From NCBI GenBank assembly GCA_029776065.1, contig JARVJP010000009.1:640514-704513 (forward strand): DNA of 64,000 nucleotides. Reading direction: 5' to 3'. The position numbers and the translations under genes were made by a program. Each line of letters opens with the position of its first letter. Within the stretch, counting starts at the first letter, position 1. Below, one piece after another: positions 26,757 to 36,145 of this stretch. Source of the DNA: Nitrososphaeria archaeon (GTDB lineage Archaea; Thermoproteota; Nitrososphaeria; JACIWG01). The notes beneath the pieces are model-generated. The model had not been told where the DNA came from. It saw only the letters and a program-made list of their open reading frames with translations, and did no database searches.

Positions 26757-27578
26757 ATGGCAATAGGATATCTGATTGACATTGAATTCTTATGGGGGTT
26801 CCAAGCAAAAATAGTTGGTTTATCCAAAACTTCTCCATCATTTTACTACCCTCCACCTTCCACTTTTTTAGGCTCCATTGCAGAAGTTATTGCCAAAGAA
26901 AATTTTTTAGGTGAAGACGAAGGGAAGAAAGTTATACCTGTGATTTCTGAAAGACTTTTAGCTCTTGGAGTTAAACCATTAAACTGTATTCCAATAAAGT
27001 ATGAAGACCTAAACAGAATAGTTACCATAAAAATAACTGGGGAAACTGGGCTATGCCCTGATCCATCAAGTCTTAGAAGTTCTTTCGATTCTCCTGCATT
27101 TGGGAAGACAATTTTTTCCACCTTTGATCAAAATCCGCCACTCCTGAGATATTTCTTAGTTCTAAGAGATGAATTATTTAAGATAAACGATAAGGTTTTT
27201 AGCGTTGACGAAGAAACATTTTGGAAAATTCATAGAATAGGTTCTAAAGAGAGCTTAGTATCATGTGATGAAGTTAAAAGAGTCGATGTAAAAATTCTAA
27301 AAGAAACTGCCTTTACTACATACAGCTTCCCTTTGACCGATGATGTTATTCCAATAAGTGAGAGAGAGGGAAGATGGGAGAGAGAACTTTATATCGACTT
27401 GTTCAAAATGGGGTTATATTCTCCAATCAATTATTTACTTAGCAAAAATCTTGCAACGCATATGATTCCTATAAGAAGATACAGGATAGCTGAACCAGAA
27501 TATCATGTGAGATTTACCAATAACATAGCAGCTTACGTGAACGAGAGAGAGGTGGTCATTGGGCGATGGTTAGAATAA
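26757..27578 (+). CDS. cas5: Cas5a, type I-A Cascade subunit
   Basis: 273 residues. GYLIDIEFLWGFQAKIVGLS and SPSFYYPPPSTFLGSIAEVI are the N-terminal RAMP strand and proline-rich loop of Cas5. The protein binds the 5' handle of crRNA. It lies 5 nt after cas7 and overlaps the next gene by 13 nt. Confidence 0.9.
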   Translation: MAIGYLIDIEFLWGFQAKIVGLSKTSPSFYYPPPSTFLGSIAEVIAKENFLGEDEGKKVIPVISERLLALGVKPLNCIPIKYEDLNRIVTIKITGETGLCPDPSSLRSSFDSPAFGKTIFSTFDQNPPLLRYFLVLRDELFKINDKVFSVDEETFWKIHRIGSKESLVSCDEVKRVDVKILKETAFTTYSFPLTDDVIPISEREGRWERELYIDLFKMGLYSPINYLLSKNLATHMIPIRRYRIAEPEYHVRFTNNIAAYVNEREVVIGRWLE

Positions 27579-28744
27579 AGTTAGAATTGCCAATAGATTC
27601 AACATTCTTAAGCGAGACGATCTACGAAGGTCTTCTCTTTGCAATAGCGAAATCTAATAGTGTAAGAAACTTCAATACCCAACAAATAGAATTCGAAGAC
27701 GCTTTTTTGTCAAACTCGTTTAAAGAAGCAGAAGATTATGCAAACGTTAAAATAACGCTTACAGGAAATGATAATATCAACACCGAATTATTCAAAAAGT
27801 TAGGGTTAACTGAAGTAAAAAGTGATAAGAAAATAAATCAGCTATTTGAGAGGCTTCACGAAAATGCTGAAGGCTTAAATTCAAAGTCTGAAATCGAAAT
27901 CGCTTATAAATTAAAGGGAAGAATTGTGCTCTTTGACGTGGAAGATAAAAAGGAGGGTCTTTCTCTCCAATTGCTTAAGGTTGATAGGTATACCGGTTTT
28001 ACTTCGATTGAAACTACGTACACTTGTCAACAGTTGACTTCATACTTCTCTAAAGAACTGATTCTTATCTCACTTCTAGGAGTTTATTCATCACACGTTC
28101 ATACACTTCACATGCCAACAGCAAGGGGTTTGCAACCAGCATATTATTTTCTTTTCTTTTCCCCGGATGAGACGATGAACCTGTTCTCAGGTTATAATAC
28201 AGCATTAGTGGATAGACTGATTTCAATTAAGAATAGAGTTAAAAAAGTGTTAAGAGAGACTCTCGAGTATTCTTCTTTGAATGAAATACTTTGCCTTCAG
28301 TTAATACTTGATTTAGAAATACATAAGCAAATGGAAAATGATAATCTGGACAAACTTTCGCTAATCCTTTTTAGAGTAAACCCCGAAGGACATACCTACA
28401 AAATATATGAGGTGTTACCTCTAATACTGCATAGACAAACCCTTTTCCACAGTAAAGTTAGAGAATTTTTTGGGGACAATTCTGAATCATTTGTAAAAGC
28501 TGTATCCACTTTCTTAAGCGATAGAAGAATTCGAAGCGTGTTGGCTTCTTTGAACAAACGGACAAGAATGAATGAAACTGACCAAATTCTCAAAGCCATC
28601 CAATATCTTTACAGGTTTGTAGTTATAGGTGATGCCTCCGGGCTATCAAATTTTATCAGGTCTGTTGCTGAAGCGCATGAAAAGTGTAAAGACAATAAAG
28701 GCTTAAGCCCATATCTTTATCTAATAAGAAGTTTTAATTTATAG
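27566..28744 (+). CDS. cas8a: Cas8a-like large subunit (Csa4 type)
   Basis: 392 residues, the size of Csa4-type Cas8a proteins. I see no strong motif, but position is diagnostic: it sits between cas5 and cas3' in an otherwise complete I-A operon that has no other large-subunit gene. A central stretch (YSSHVHTLHMPTARGLQPAYYF) and the helical C-terminus look family-like. Cas8a would recognise the PAM and recruit Cas3. The assignment rests mainly on context. Confidence 0.7.
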   Translation: MVRIKLELPIDSTFLSETIYEGLLFAIAKSNSVRNFNTQQIEFEDAFLSNSFKEAEDYANVKITLTGNDNINTELFKKLGLTEVKSDKKINQLFERLHENAEGLNSKSEIEIAYKLKGRIVLFDVEDKKEGLSLQLLKVDRYTGFTSIETTYTCQQLTSYFSKELILISLLGVYSSHVHTLHMPTARGLQPAYYFLFFSPDETMNLFSGYNTALVDRLISIKNRVKKVLRETLEYSSLNEILCLQLILDLEIHKQMENDNLDKLSLILFRVNPEGHTYKIYEVLPLILHRQTLFHSKVREFFGDNSESFVKAVSTFLSDRRIRSVLASLNKRTRMNETDQILKAIQYLYRFVVIGDASGLSNFIRSVAEAHEKCKDNKGLSPYLYLIRSFNL

Positions 28745-28754
28745 AGCTTAAGGA

Positions 28755-30545
28755 ATGTTAAGCAAATATTATCAAGAGATTTTAGAAAAGAAGGGATATC
28801 GTAGCAGAAAGTACATTTCAAATACGATAGATTTAATAGCAGAAGAATGGCGCCATAAAAATATTTTCTTTATTGAAGCACCAACAGGGTATGGAAAGTC
28901 CACTATTGCTCAGGCTATTTCAACATATTCTGTCACCGAAGAATTAAAATCTATTGTGGTTTTGCCCATTAGAACTTTGCTAGAAGACCAGTTCGCCAAA
29001 TTTAAGGAAGTATCGCCAAATGAACAAATTCTGGGGAAAAGATACATGCATAATGCTGATTCAAGATATTTAATCAAGCCTATAACCTTAACCACTATCG
29101 ATACACTTTCTCTTTCCTTTTTCGGGATACCCCCCGAGGACTTGGATAAGGTTGTCAAAAAATTCAGGGACATCCCATATGGTTCAGTCGGTCATTACAT
29201 GTTTTCAATTTCATCAATAATGTTATCCAATATTATTTTAGACGAAGTACATCTACTTGCTGATTCTACGAAATCGCTTAATTTTCTAATTCTCCTAATG
29301 CATTTAGCCATAGACAATGACCAGAAGTTGTTTCTAATGTCTGCTACAATACCTAAAGCTTTAGAAGAAAAGATAATGTCGTATAAGAATGGTTTATTTA
29401 GAAATAGTGTTACATTTATGAGGTTTGAGAAAGGAGAAGATAGTCACTTTTATGATAGAGAATTCATAGAAGAGAGAAGAAAGAAGAACTATATGATATT
29501 TGTTCATAATATAAAATCTGATGAAGAAAAATTCGAAAAAATATTAGATTGGATAGAAGAGAATAAGGAATTCAGAAGAATCATAATAGTATTCAATACT
29601 GTAAAAGATGCGATAGCCTTCTATGAACTTGTGGTTTCAAAAAGAGTATTTGAAAACATAATATTACTTCATTCAAGGTTTAATGAGAAGGATAGGATAA
29701 AGAAAACTAGCAAATTGAAGGAAATAAAAGATAAGGAAAGTTATCTAATAGTCTCAACTCAGGTCATTGAAGCCGGTGTGGACATCTCTTCAAATCTATT
29801 CCTTAGCGAAATTGCACCGGCAAATTCTCTAATTCAAAGATTGGGGCGATTTCTTAGGTACGAACAAGAAGACAGGGGAATAATTCATATTTGGTTCCAA
29901 GAAGGTGAGGACGGAAATCTATCAAATCATGAAAACAAATATACAGTATACGATTATCAGCTAACACAAAAGACTCTTGAAAAGTTAAAAGAAATATGTA
30001 GCAAAAGGGGGGAAGACTCATTTTATACAAAGAGCGAAGATATGAATTTTCATGACCCCCAATGTTATAGAAAACTTATTGATTTCGTTTACTCTCCAAA
30101 GGACTTTCAGATAAGTGAAGATAAAATTGAAGATTTCATTAATATATTGCTTCAAAGCGATAAGCTTTCCATTAAAGCTGTAGAAAAGTTCTTTGAATTA
30201 GAAGGAAGTTTCGTTAGAGAAGAAGCACTTGTTTCCGTAATTAGCTCAGATATTCTACGGCAACTAGAAGCAGGAATTAAAACAGATTATCCATCATTAA
30301 GTACAATTTCGGAATATTTTGTGCCCATATCTATAAGATCTTTAGTCAAGCTCGCTCCAAAAGAGGTAGTATACTTAAGGAATGAAAAGGGGCATGTTAA
30401 GCTAGAAAAGGAAAGTGTTCCAGGATATGTTTTTGGAAAATTAGAACCTAGAGAATTGCTTAAGTATACCTTCAGTAGGCAATCGGCTGCATTTGTAGTT
30501 GATACGAGATATGATGAACAAATAGGATTAGAAGTCGGTGAATAA
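28755..30545 (+). CDS. cas3': Cas3' helicase
   Basis: 596 residues with the full superfamily 2 motif set: Walker A IEAPTGYGKSTIAQ, motif II ILDEVHLLAD (DEVH), motif III LMSATIPK, VIEAGVDISS and motif VI LIQRLGRFLR. No HD domain is fused; it is encoded separately just downstream, as in Sulfolobales I-A systems. It unwinds target DNA for the Cas3'' nuclease. Confidence 0.93.
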   Translation: MLSKYYQEILEKKGYRSRKYISNTIDLIAEEWRHKNIFFIEAPTGYGKSTIAQAISTYSVTEELKSIVVLPIRTLLEDQFAKFKEVSPNEQILGKRYMHNADSRYLIKPITLTTIDTLSLSFFGIPPEDLDKVVKKFRDIPYGSVGHYMFSISSIMLSNIILDEVHLLADSTKSLNFLILLMHLAIDNDQKLFLMSATIPKALEEKIMSYKNGLFRNSVTFMRFEKGEDSHFYDREFIEERRKKNYMIFVHNIKSDEEKFEKILDWIEENKEFRRIIIVFNTVKDAIAFYELVVSKRVFENIILLHSRFNEKDRIKKTSKLKEIKDKESYLIVSTQVIEAGVDISSNLFLSEIAPANSLIQRLGRFLRYEQEDRGIIHIWFQEGEDGNLSNHENKYTVYDYQLTQKTLEKLKEICSKRGEDSFYTKSEDMNFHDPQCYRKLIDFVYSPKDFQISEDKIEDFINILLQSDKLSIKAVEKFFELEGSFVREEALVSVISSDILRQLEAGIKTDYPSLSTISEYFVPISIRSLVKLAPKEVVYLRNEKGHVKLEKESVPGYVFGKLEPRELLKYTFSRQSAAFVVDTRYDEQIGLEVGE

Positions 30546-31344
30546 AAGCTTGAACAAAATCTTTAGTTATTATGATAAAGATGTAAAAGAGACATTGCAT
30601 GATCACATAGAGGCAGGATTGGATGCAGTAAGTAGAGTAGATAAGGCTCCGATCTTCCGATATATTCAAAGAATATATTCAGATATTAAAAACTTTAACG
30701 ATCTAATAAGATTAATAGTGGTTTTCCATGATATAGGGAAAGTGTTTTATCAGCTCAATCCTTTAGAAAATAAAGACCATCTATCATTTTTAGGGCATGA
30801 GATTCTGTCAACGTACGTTTTTAAGAAGTTCTATGATACCTATTATAAGGAAGACTCCCTTTTTGAATGCAAATTCGGTCTCAAAGATCATAAGATCTCG
30901 ATTGAAGAGACATTAGAGTTTTCTATCTTGTACCATCATCACGCCATGAGTTTGCTTGATCGATTAAATCATTTCTCAAGGGACGTCATAAGGGTGGAAA
31001 GAGGAGTCAGTTTGTTCGGAGAATTATTGATCGAAGTGGGTGCGTTTTTGAGCAAAAAGGAAAGGGAAGTGTTTGCAATCACGTTGAATGATCTGAAAGA
31101 ACAGGTTGTTGAGCCAAATTTTGTCATGGAAATAAAAAACTATTGCGAAAATAATATAAAATCTTCCCTTTGGCGTGAAATATGGCTTAACAAGGATAAG
31201 AAGGTAAAAAAATTTTCTCTCGTCCTTCTCTCTATACTGATGGTCGCTGACAACATGGCTGCTCAAAAAAATAGAAAATATTCGGAAGGGATTTTTAATG
31301 AAGTCTTAAAGGAGTTTTACAATTATTATTTATGCCCTTGCTAA
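30538..31344 (+). CDS. cas3'': Cas3'' HD nuclease
   Basis: 268 residues from a GTG that overlaps the cas3' stop by 8 nt. HDHIEAGLDAV supplies the first metal His. VVFHDIGKVFYQ is the HD motif. LGHEILSTYVF and YHHHAMSLLD give the remaining His ligands. It is the stand-alone DNA nuclease of type I-A. Transcription ends in the 190-nt gap before cas6. Confidence 0.92.
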   Translation: MNKSLNKIFSYYDKDVKETLHDHIEAGLDAVSRVDKAPIFRYIQRIYSDIKNFNDLIRLIVVFHDIGKVFYQLNPLENKDHLSFLGHEILSTYVFKKFYDTYYKEDSLFECKFGLKDHKISIEETLEFSILYHHHAMSLLDRLNHFSRDVIRVERGVSLFGELLIEVGAFLSKKEREVFAITLNDLKEQVVEPNFVMEIKNYCENNIKSSLWREIWLNKDKKVKKFSLVLLSILMVADNMAAQKNRKYSEGIFNEVLKEFYNYYLCPC

Positions 31345-31592
31345 GTTATTAATACAAAAAATAAGAGAATGATGATGTCAAGCCTTAAAGTTAAAATAAA
31401 GCCAACTCTACTAAAACTTCTCCAAGGTGATTGATTTTCGGAGAGACTCAAAGACTAGGATCAACTTATGACAAAAGAGTGAGTCGTCATCTATCATTTC
31501 TAATGAAACCTAAGGCAAATTCTTATCTATAGAAATAATTGAAACTAGTGCATGCAACAAATCTTAAATCTTCCATTTACGATATTATCACG

Positions 31593-32468
31593 ATGCCTCT
31601 TACAAGAATCAACTTAAGTATTTATTTCAACGAACACGTTGATTTTCAAAGTTTTTCTGGCTACGCTGTCAGAGGCTTATTTTATAATCTTATCAACAGA
31701 GCTGATCCGGTGTTCGCATCAGCTCTCCATAATTCGCAACGTCTTGCACCTTTTAGTGTGACACCTGTTTTTGTAGAAAAAGATGGAGAACTGTATACTT
31801 CGTTTAGAAAGGTTGAGCGTGGTCCTGCTATGGTTTCATTTTCAGTGCTTACTCTTGATTTGACTGACGCGATGATTAAGCTCATACAAGAAGGCTTAAG
31901 CGACTTGACGATAAGCCAGCACAAAGTGATGTTGAACAGTGTTAAAATAGAAAACCTCGAATTCAAATCTCTATATGATGGCTCCAAGCAGATAGAATCT
32001 TTTAGGACTATGTTTATTTCACCAACGTTCTTTCGTCTTACGCCAAGAGATCTCTTGAAGAAATATTCTAAAGATGAAAAGAAAGACAAATTTGTAGCTT
32101 CACCTTACCGTTTTTGGCCTTTGCCCGATCCGATTCTGTTTTTTAGGAGTGCGGCAAGACTTTGGAGAAAGTTCTCAAACTTTAGCCTTGATCTTGACAG
32201 GTTCATTGAATGGGTTGAATTGGGGGGTGTAGCGTTATCAGGGTATCCTGATGGCATAAGGACGTATAGGGTTTATGAGCATCCTACGACTAACAAGTGG
32301 TGTGTTGGCTTCGTTGGCACAGTGTACTATAGTATAGTAAGGGACTTGTATAGTTCCGAGAACGCTAGGATTGTTGAGACTCTTCTTAAGTTTTCAGAGT
32401 ATGCGAATGTGGGTGGCGGGAGGACGGCTGGGATGGGTGTGATAAAATATCAGCGAATTCAAGATTAG
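31593..32468 (+). CDS. cas6: Cas6 pre-crRNA endonuclease
   Basis: 291 residues from the ATG at 31593; a TTG at 31539 would add 18. FSGYAVRGLFYNLINRADPVFASALHNS is the N-terminal RAMP domain with a candidate general-base His. The C-terminal YANVGGGRTAGMGVIKYQ is the glycine-rich Cas6 loop. It cuts each repeat to leave the ATTGAAAG 5' handle. Being the only Cas6 in the window, it probably serves both the I-A and III-B complexes. Confidence 0.92.
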   Translation: MPLTRINLSIYFNEHVDFQSFSGYAVRGLFYNLINRADPVFASALHNSQRLAPFSVTPVFVEKDGELYTSFRKVERGPAMVSFSVLTLDLTDAMIKLIQEGLSDLTISQHKVMLNSVKIENLEFKSLYDGSKQIESFRTMFISPTFFRLTPRDLLKKYSKDEKKDKFVASPYRFWPLPDPILFFRSAARLWRKFSNFSLDLDRFIEWVELGGVALSGYPDGIRTYRVYEHPTTNKWCVGFVGTVYYSIVRDLYSSENARIVETLLKFSEYANVGGGRTAGMGVIKYQRIQD

Positions 32469-32730
32469 CCGGACCAACTTAGAATACTATCATATATTTT
32501 CATTTCATACATTCTTAATGTGAGGGAGCTAGTTGTGAATTGTTTGCAAGAGGGGGGTAAGCATATGCCGGATCAAAGTTTCAGCGCACTATTGCCTATG
32601 CCGCTAAAATAACCATTAGATGTAGTAAGACCTAGGATGATAGAAACGATGCGCATGGAAAGGCCTATTTTATCTAGGGTACCTTTGAAATAAGAGTTTG
32701 TTCAAAAACATCCAATTTTGTCATTAAATT

Positions 32731-32785
32731 ATTAGTTCTCTTAGGGATCTAAAAATTTAAATATTGGTTCTATTAGAGAACTAAT
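32731..32785 (+). promoter_or_regulatory. Promoter with flanking 11-bp inverted repeat, ATPase gene 2
   Basis: attagttctct at 32731-32741 and its exact complement agagaactaat at 32775-32785 enclose the TATA-like aaaatttaaata. The right arm abuts the ATG at 32786. This is the arrangement of a repressor site covering the core promoter. Confidence 0.6.
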
Positions 32786-34066
32786 ATGGAAGACGTTTTA
32801 CTTCTACTAAACGAATGGTGGCGAAATGATACAATCTCAAAGGATAAAGCGAAGGGGTACAGGAGGAAGGTGTTTGATGAAATAAGGAGGACTTACTCTC
32901 AGTATAGGCAGGTCGTCATTCTAACCGGGCTGAGAAGGGTTGGTAAATCAACTATGCTATATCAATTAATAGAAGAATTACTAAGAATGGGGGTGAGCCC
33001 TAAGAACATACTTTACTTTTCCTTTGACGAGATAGTGGAGGATCCGATTAAGGTTTTGGAGGAGTATGCAAGGATAACAAAGGTTGACTGGAAGGGAGAT
33101 AAGGTTTTCTTGTTTCTGGATGAGGTTCATAAGTTGAAAAACTGGAGTTCTAAAGTAAAACTCTTGTATGACTCCCTACCGAACTTGAAAATCTGTGTTT
33201 CTGGTTCTGCAAGCATAACTGTTGAAAAGGAGGCTGCTAGAGATTTAGCAGGCAGGTATTTTTCTTTCGAAGTTCAACCATTAACTCTTCAAGAGTTTGC
33301 TGAACTTTACTTTGGAAAAAAGATGGACAACTTTGAATTATATCAAGATAAACTTAAAATGGTCTTTAAGGATTATATTAGAAAACCTTTCCCTGAAATA
33401 GTGAACTGGAATGACTTGAGTAAAGTAAACGAATATATTAAGACATTGGTTATTGAAAAAGTAGTGAAGGTGGATATCTCTGAATTGTTCAGTGGCGTCA
33501 ATGTTTCCCTTCTCTCAACCTTAGTAGAAATGTTTATGAAGGATGTAGGAGCAATTATAAACTTCACATCGCTTGCAAAGGATTTAGGGGTTCATAAGCT
33601 TACCTTGGCCAGTCATGTGAAACTACTAGAGTATGGGAAAATGATAAGGATTGTTAAGAACTATAGGCCATCGATCAGGGCTGAATCCAGAAAGCTCATG
33701 AAAGTTTACCCATACAACATAGCTTTATCATTTTGCTTTTATCCAAACTTGACTGGAGGACAAATCCTAGAAAGCTCAGTAGCCTCGGCTTTGAATACTA
33801 ATAAATATTGGAGAAAGAATGAGAGGGAAGTAGACTTCCTAAAGGTAGATGGGAAGATTGTTCCAATAGAAGTTAAGGAAAAAGGTAAAGTGGAGTCGAG
33901 AGACTTAAGAAACCTAATATGGTTTATGGATAAGTATAAGCTAAGCCATGGCATCCTCGTTTACCAAGGAAAAGAAACCGTCTACAGAGCCGAAGACAAA
34001 GAAGTAAAGTTATACCCATTACTAAAGTTGCTGTTTAATCCTAGCTTAGAAGAAAGTAGGAACTAG
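32786..34066 (+). CDS. AAA ATPase with DUF4143 domain (copy 2)
   Basis: 426 residues. Walker A is VVILTGLRRVGKSTMLYQ, Walker B is VFLFLDEVHKL, then CVSGSASITVEKEAARDLAGRYFSFEV. The C-terminal PD-(D/E)XK-like part is NEREVDFLKVDGKIVPIEVKEKGK. It resembles the 34819 gene more than copies 1 and 4, so two subfamilies coexist. All motifs are intact. It has a private promoter with an unusual inverted repeat. It sits just beyond cas6 at the CRISPR island edge. Confidence 0.85.
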   Translation: MEDVLLLLNEWWRNDTISKDKAKGYRRKVFDEIRRTYSQYRQVVILTGLRRVGKSTMLYQLIEELLRMGVSPKNILYFSFDEIVEDPIKVLEEYARITKVDWKGDKVFLFLDEVHKLKNWSSKVKLLYDSLPNLKICVSGSASITVEKEAARDLAGRYFSFEVQPLTLQEFAELYFGKKMDNFELYQDKLKMVFKDYIRKPFPEIVNWNDLSKVNEYIKTLVIEKVVKVDISELFSGVNVSLLSTLVEMFMKDVGAIINFTSLAKDLGVHKLTLASHVKLLEYGKMIRIVKNYRPSIRAESRKLMKVYPYNIALSFCFYPNLTGGQILESSVASALNTNKYWRKNEREVDFLKVDGKIVPIEVKEKGKVESRDLRNLIWFMDKYKLSHGILVYQGKETVYRAEDKEVKLYPLLKLLFNPSLEESRN

Positions 34067-34818
34067 GGTTTTTCACTGGGTATGTGTCGAGTTTGCATGC
34101 TGTTAGACTTTTGGTTCCACTTGTTGCCGGCATTTTACATGATTTGAGTACTTCCAACCTTATGCTCCACAACTCGATTGGATTTAGGGCTAGACCATGA
34201 ACTCCCTGATAAAGCTTAGACTATGACCCTTTTTTGAGGCCACACAACTATCACTCTAAGAAGAGGCTGATTTAGAGGCGTATCCGGCTTGTCTGTCAAC
34301 GATGTGGGATTATGTTAAAGGATCAAATGAACAAGATACGGCTAAGTAATTTAATTATGGGCGCCGGACATAAAGTAAACCATCCATCTCCTCTCTTCAC
34401 AAACCTTTCTTCGTCGATGGGCCTCTTAATCCTGCTTCTCAACCGGTAGTCGGGGTAGTAACGAACTCCTTGGCCAGTATTATTAGTTGGCATAATATTT
34501 TATTTACTTATAAGCCTTTATAATTCTGTGCCAACTGAGGCGGCTTACCAAATACGCATCTTAGTTAGACCCTCATCGCAACCATGGTTATCTCGGAAGA
34601 AGGAACTATCTTCATCAGTGTGATTATCTAAGCAGCAGTCTCCCCTTGTTTATAAAGTATTTTGCTTCGACTCCTCCTTTACAACATTCACATACGTCTT
34701 GTAGAGACTCGATGGAATTTTCCCTGTTTTCTGGTATTCTAAAGTGTAGAAATGCGACTTGATAGTATTATCTTAATGAACCAAAATCTTAAATATAGGT
34801 AAAGTATGATAAACCAAT
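34067..34818. other. Gap between ATPase copies 2 and 3
   Basis: About 750 nt holding only one small minus-strand frame (34323-34493, listed separately). The rest has stops in all frames. It looks like degenerated sequence between two recently arrived genes. The 3' end carries the TATA-like cttaaatata before the ATG at 34819. Confidence 0.5.
34323..34493 (-). CDS. Possible small basic protein, unknown
   Basis: 56 residues from the ATG at 34493, with a TATA-like cttataag and ttataaag about 20-35 nt upstream. The sequence is rich in Arg and Tyr (VRYYPDYRLRSRIKRPIDEE). No family is recognised. The promoter match and coherent composition argue for a gene. The short length and decayed surroundings argue against. 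Confidence 0.3.
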   Translation of the reverse strand: MPTNNTGQGVRYYPDYRLRSRIKRPIDEERFVKRGDGWFTLCPAPIIKLLSRILFI

Positions 34819-36081
34819 ATGCAAAGAGACGACCTTGAGAGGTTCAATGAATGGTGGTTTACAGGGAGGGTTAGAAAGGAATTAGCCCTGCCTTTTAAGA
34901 GGTATGCTTTTCAAAGAATAATTGAGAGTCTGGAAGAAAGACAAGTTTTGATAATCACTGGGCTGAGAAGAGTGGGCAAAACGACCCTTTTGTACCAAGT
35001 TATAGAGAAGCTGCTAGAAGCTCGGAGTTCGAACGAAATTCTCTATTTCTCTTTTGAAGAGTCCGGTGCAGGTCTAAGGGAGGTCTTAGAGTCTTATGAA
35101 AAGTATGTTTTGATGAAGCCCTTTGAAGAAGTCGATAAAGCATTCATATTTCTTGATGAGATCCAATATGCTAGAAATTGGCCCTCTGTGCTCAAACAAT
35201 TTTATGATCTATATCCAAACTTGAAATTTCTTGTCTCAGGCTCCTCCTCTTTACTTCTATCTAAAGAGGCTATGGAGAAGCTTGCTGGGAGATTCTTTTT
35301 TCTTGAGCTCAAGCCTTTAATCTTCCTCGAATTCTTAGAGATGAAGGGGATAAAGAGAGATGGTTTAGACCTCTTCTCTAGGAGAATGGAAGCTCACTTT
35401 ATAGATTATTTGAGAAAATCAGGCTTTCCAGAGATTGTTAACTGGGGAAATGAACTAAAGATATCAGAGTACATAAAGAACTCTGTCATCGATAGAGTTA
35501 TCATGAGAGATATTCCACTTGTATTCAAAAGTAGGGATATGACCCTATTGGACAATATTATCAAGTTCATTCTCTCAAATCCTGGAGCCATCCTCAACAT
35601 CAATTCCTTGTCAGAGAATTGGGGAAAGAGCAAAATAACCGTGTCAAACTATCTAAAATTCTTAGAGACTTCACTTCTGATAAGATCGCTATCAAACTTT
35701 AGACCATCATTCCTATCTTCCTCTAGAAAATTGAAGAAATTTTATCCGGCAACATCATCCTTGATCTTTTCGCACTCTAGAGAAAGATTTGAGAAAAACT
35801 TAGGAAGTGCGTTAGAAACCTATGTTGTGAATACTTTGAATGCTAAGTACTATTTTAGGGAAGGAAAAAGAGAAATAGACGTGATCTTAAAAGATGGAGA
35901 AACATTACCTATAGAAGTCAAAGAAAGCGTGAACAAAGAAGAGCTAGAAAGTTTTTCGAAACTGATAAAATATGTTAATGCCAAAAAAGGCAAGATAATA
36001 ACTCTCAGTCAGGAGATGAAGAAAGGGAATGTTGAGGTATGTCCGGCCTACCTAATTGAAAAGGCTTTTGATTTAGTATGA
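34819..36081 (+). CDS. AAA ATPase with DUF4143 domain (copy 3)
   Basis: 420 residues. Walker A is VLIITGLRRVGKTTLLYQ, Walker B is AFIFLDEIQYA, and the next segment is LVSGSSSLLLSKEAMEKLAGRFFFLEL. The C-terminal domain reads KREIDVILKDGETLPIEVKES. It shares the subfamily of copy 2. Intact motifs suggest function. The role is unknown. Confidence 0.85.
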   Translation: MQRDDLERFNEWWFTGRVRKELALPFKRYAFQRIIESLEERQVLIITGLRRVGKTTLLYQVIEKLLEARSSNEILYFSFEESGAGLREVLESYEKYVLMKPFEEVDKAFIFLDEIQYARNWPSVLKQFYDLYPNLKFLVSGSSSLLLSKEAMEKLAGRFFFLELKPLIFLEFLEMKGIKRDGLDLFSRRMEAHFIDYLRKSGFPEIVNWGNELKISEYIKNSVIDRVIMRDIPLVFKSRDMTLLDNIIKFILSNPGAILNINSLSENWGKSKITVSNYLKFLETSLLIRSLSNFRPSFLSSSRKLKKFYPATSSLIFSHSRERFEKNLGSALETYVVNTLNAKYYFREGKREIDVILKDGETLPIEVKESVNKEELESFSKLIKYVNAKKGKIITLSQEMKKGNVEVCPAYLIEKAFDLV

Positions 36082-36145
36082 TCTTTAAGGCGATAAAGAA
36101 AAGAACTTCTAAAACCTTTTATCCATCTTTTTCCTAATGCAAGTA

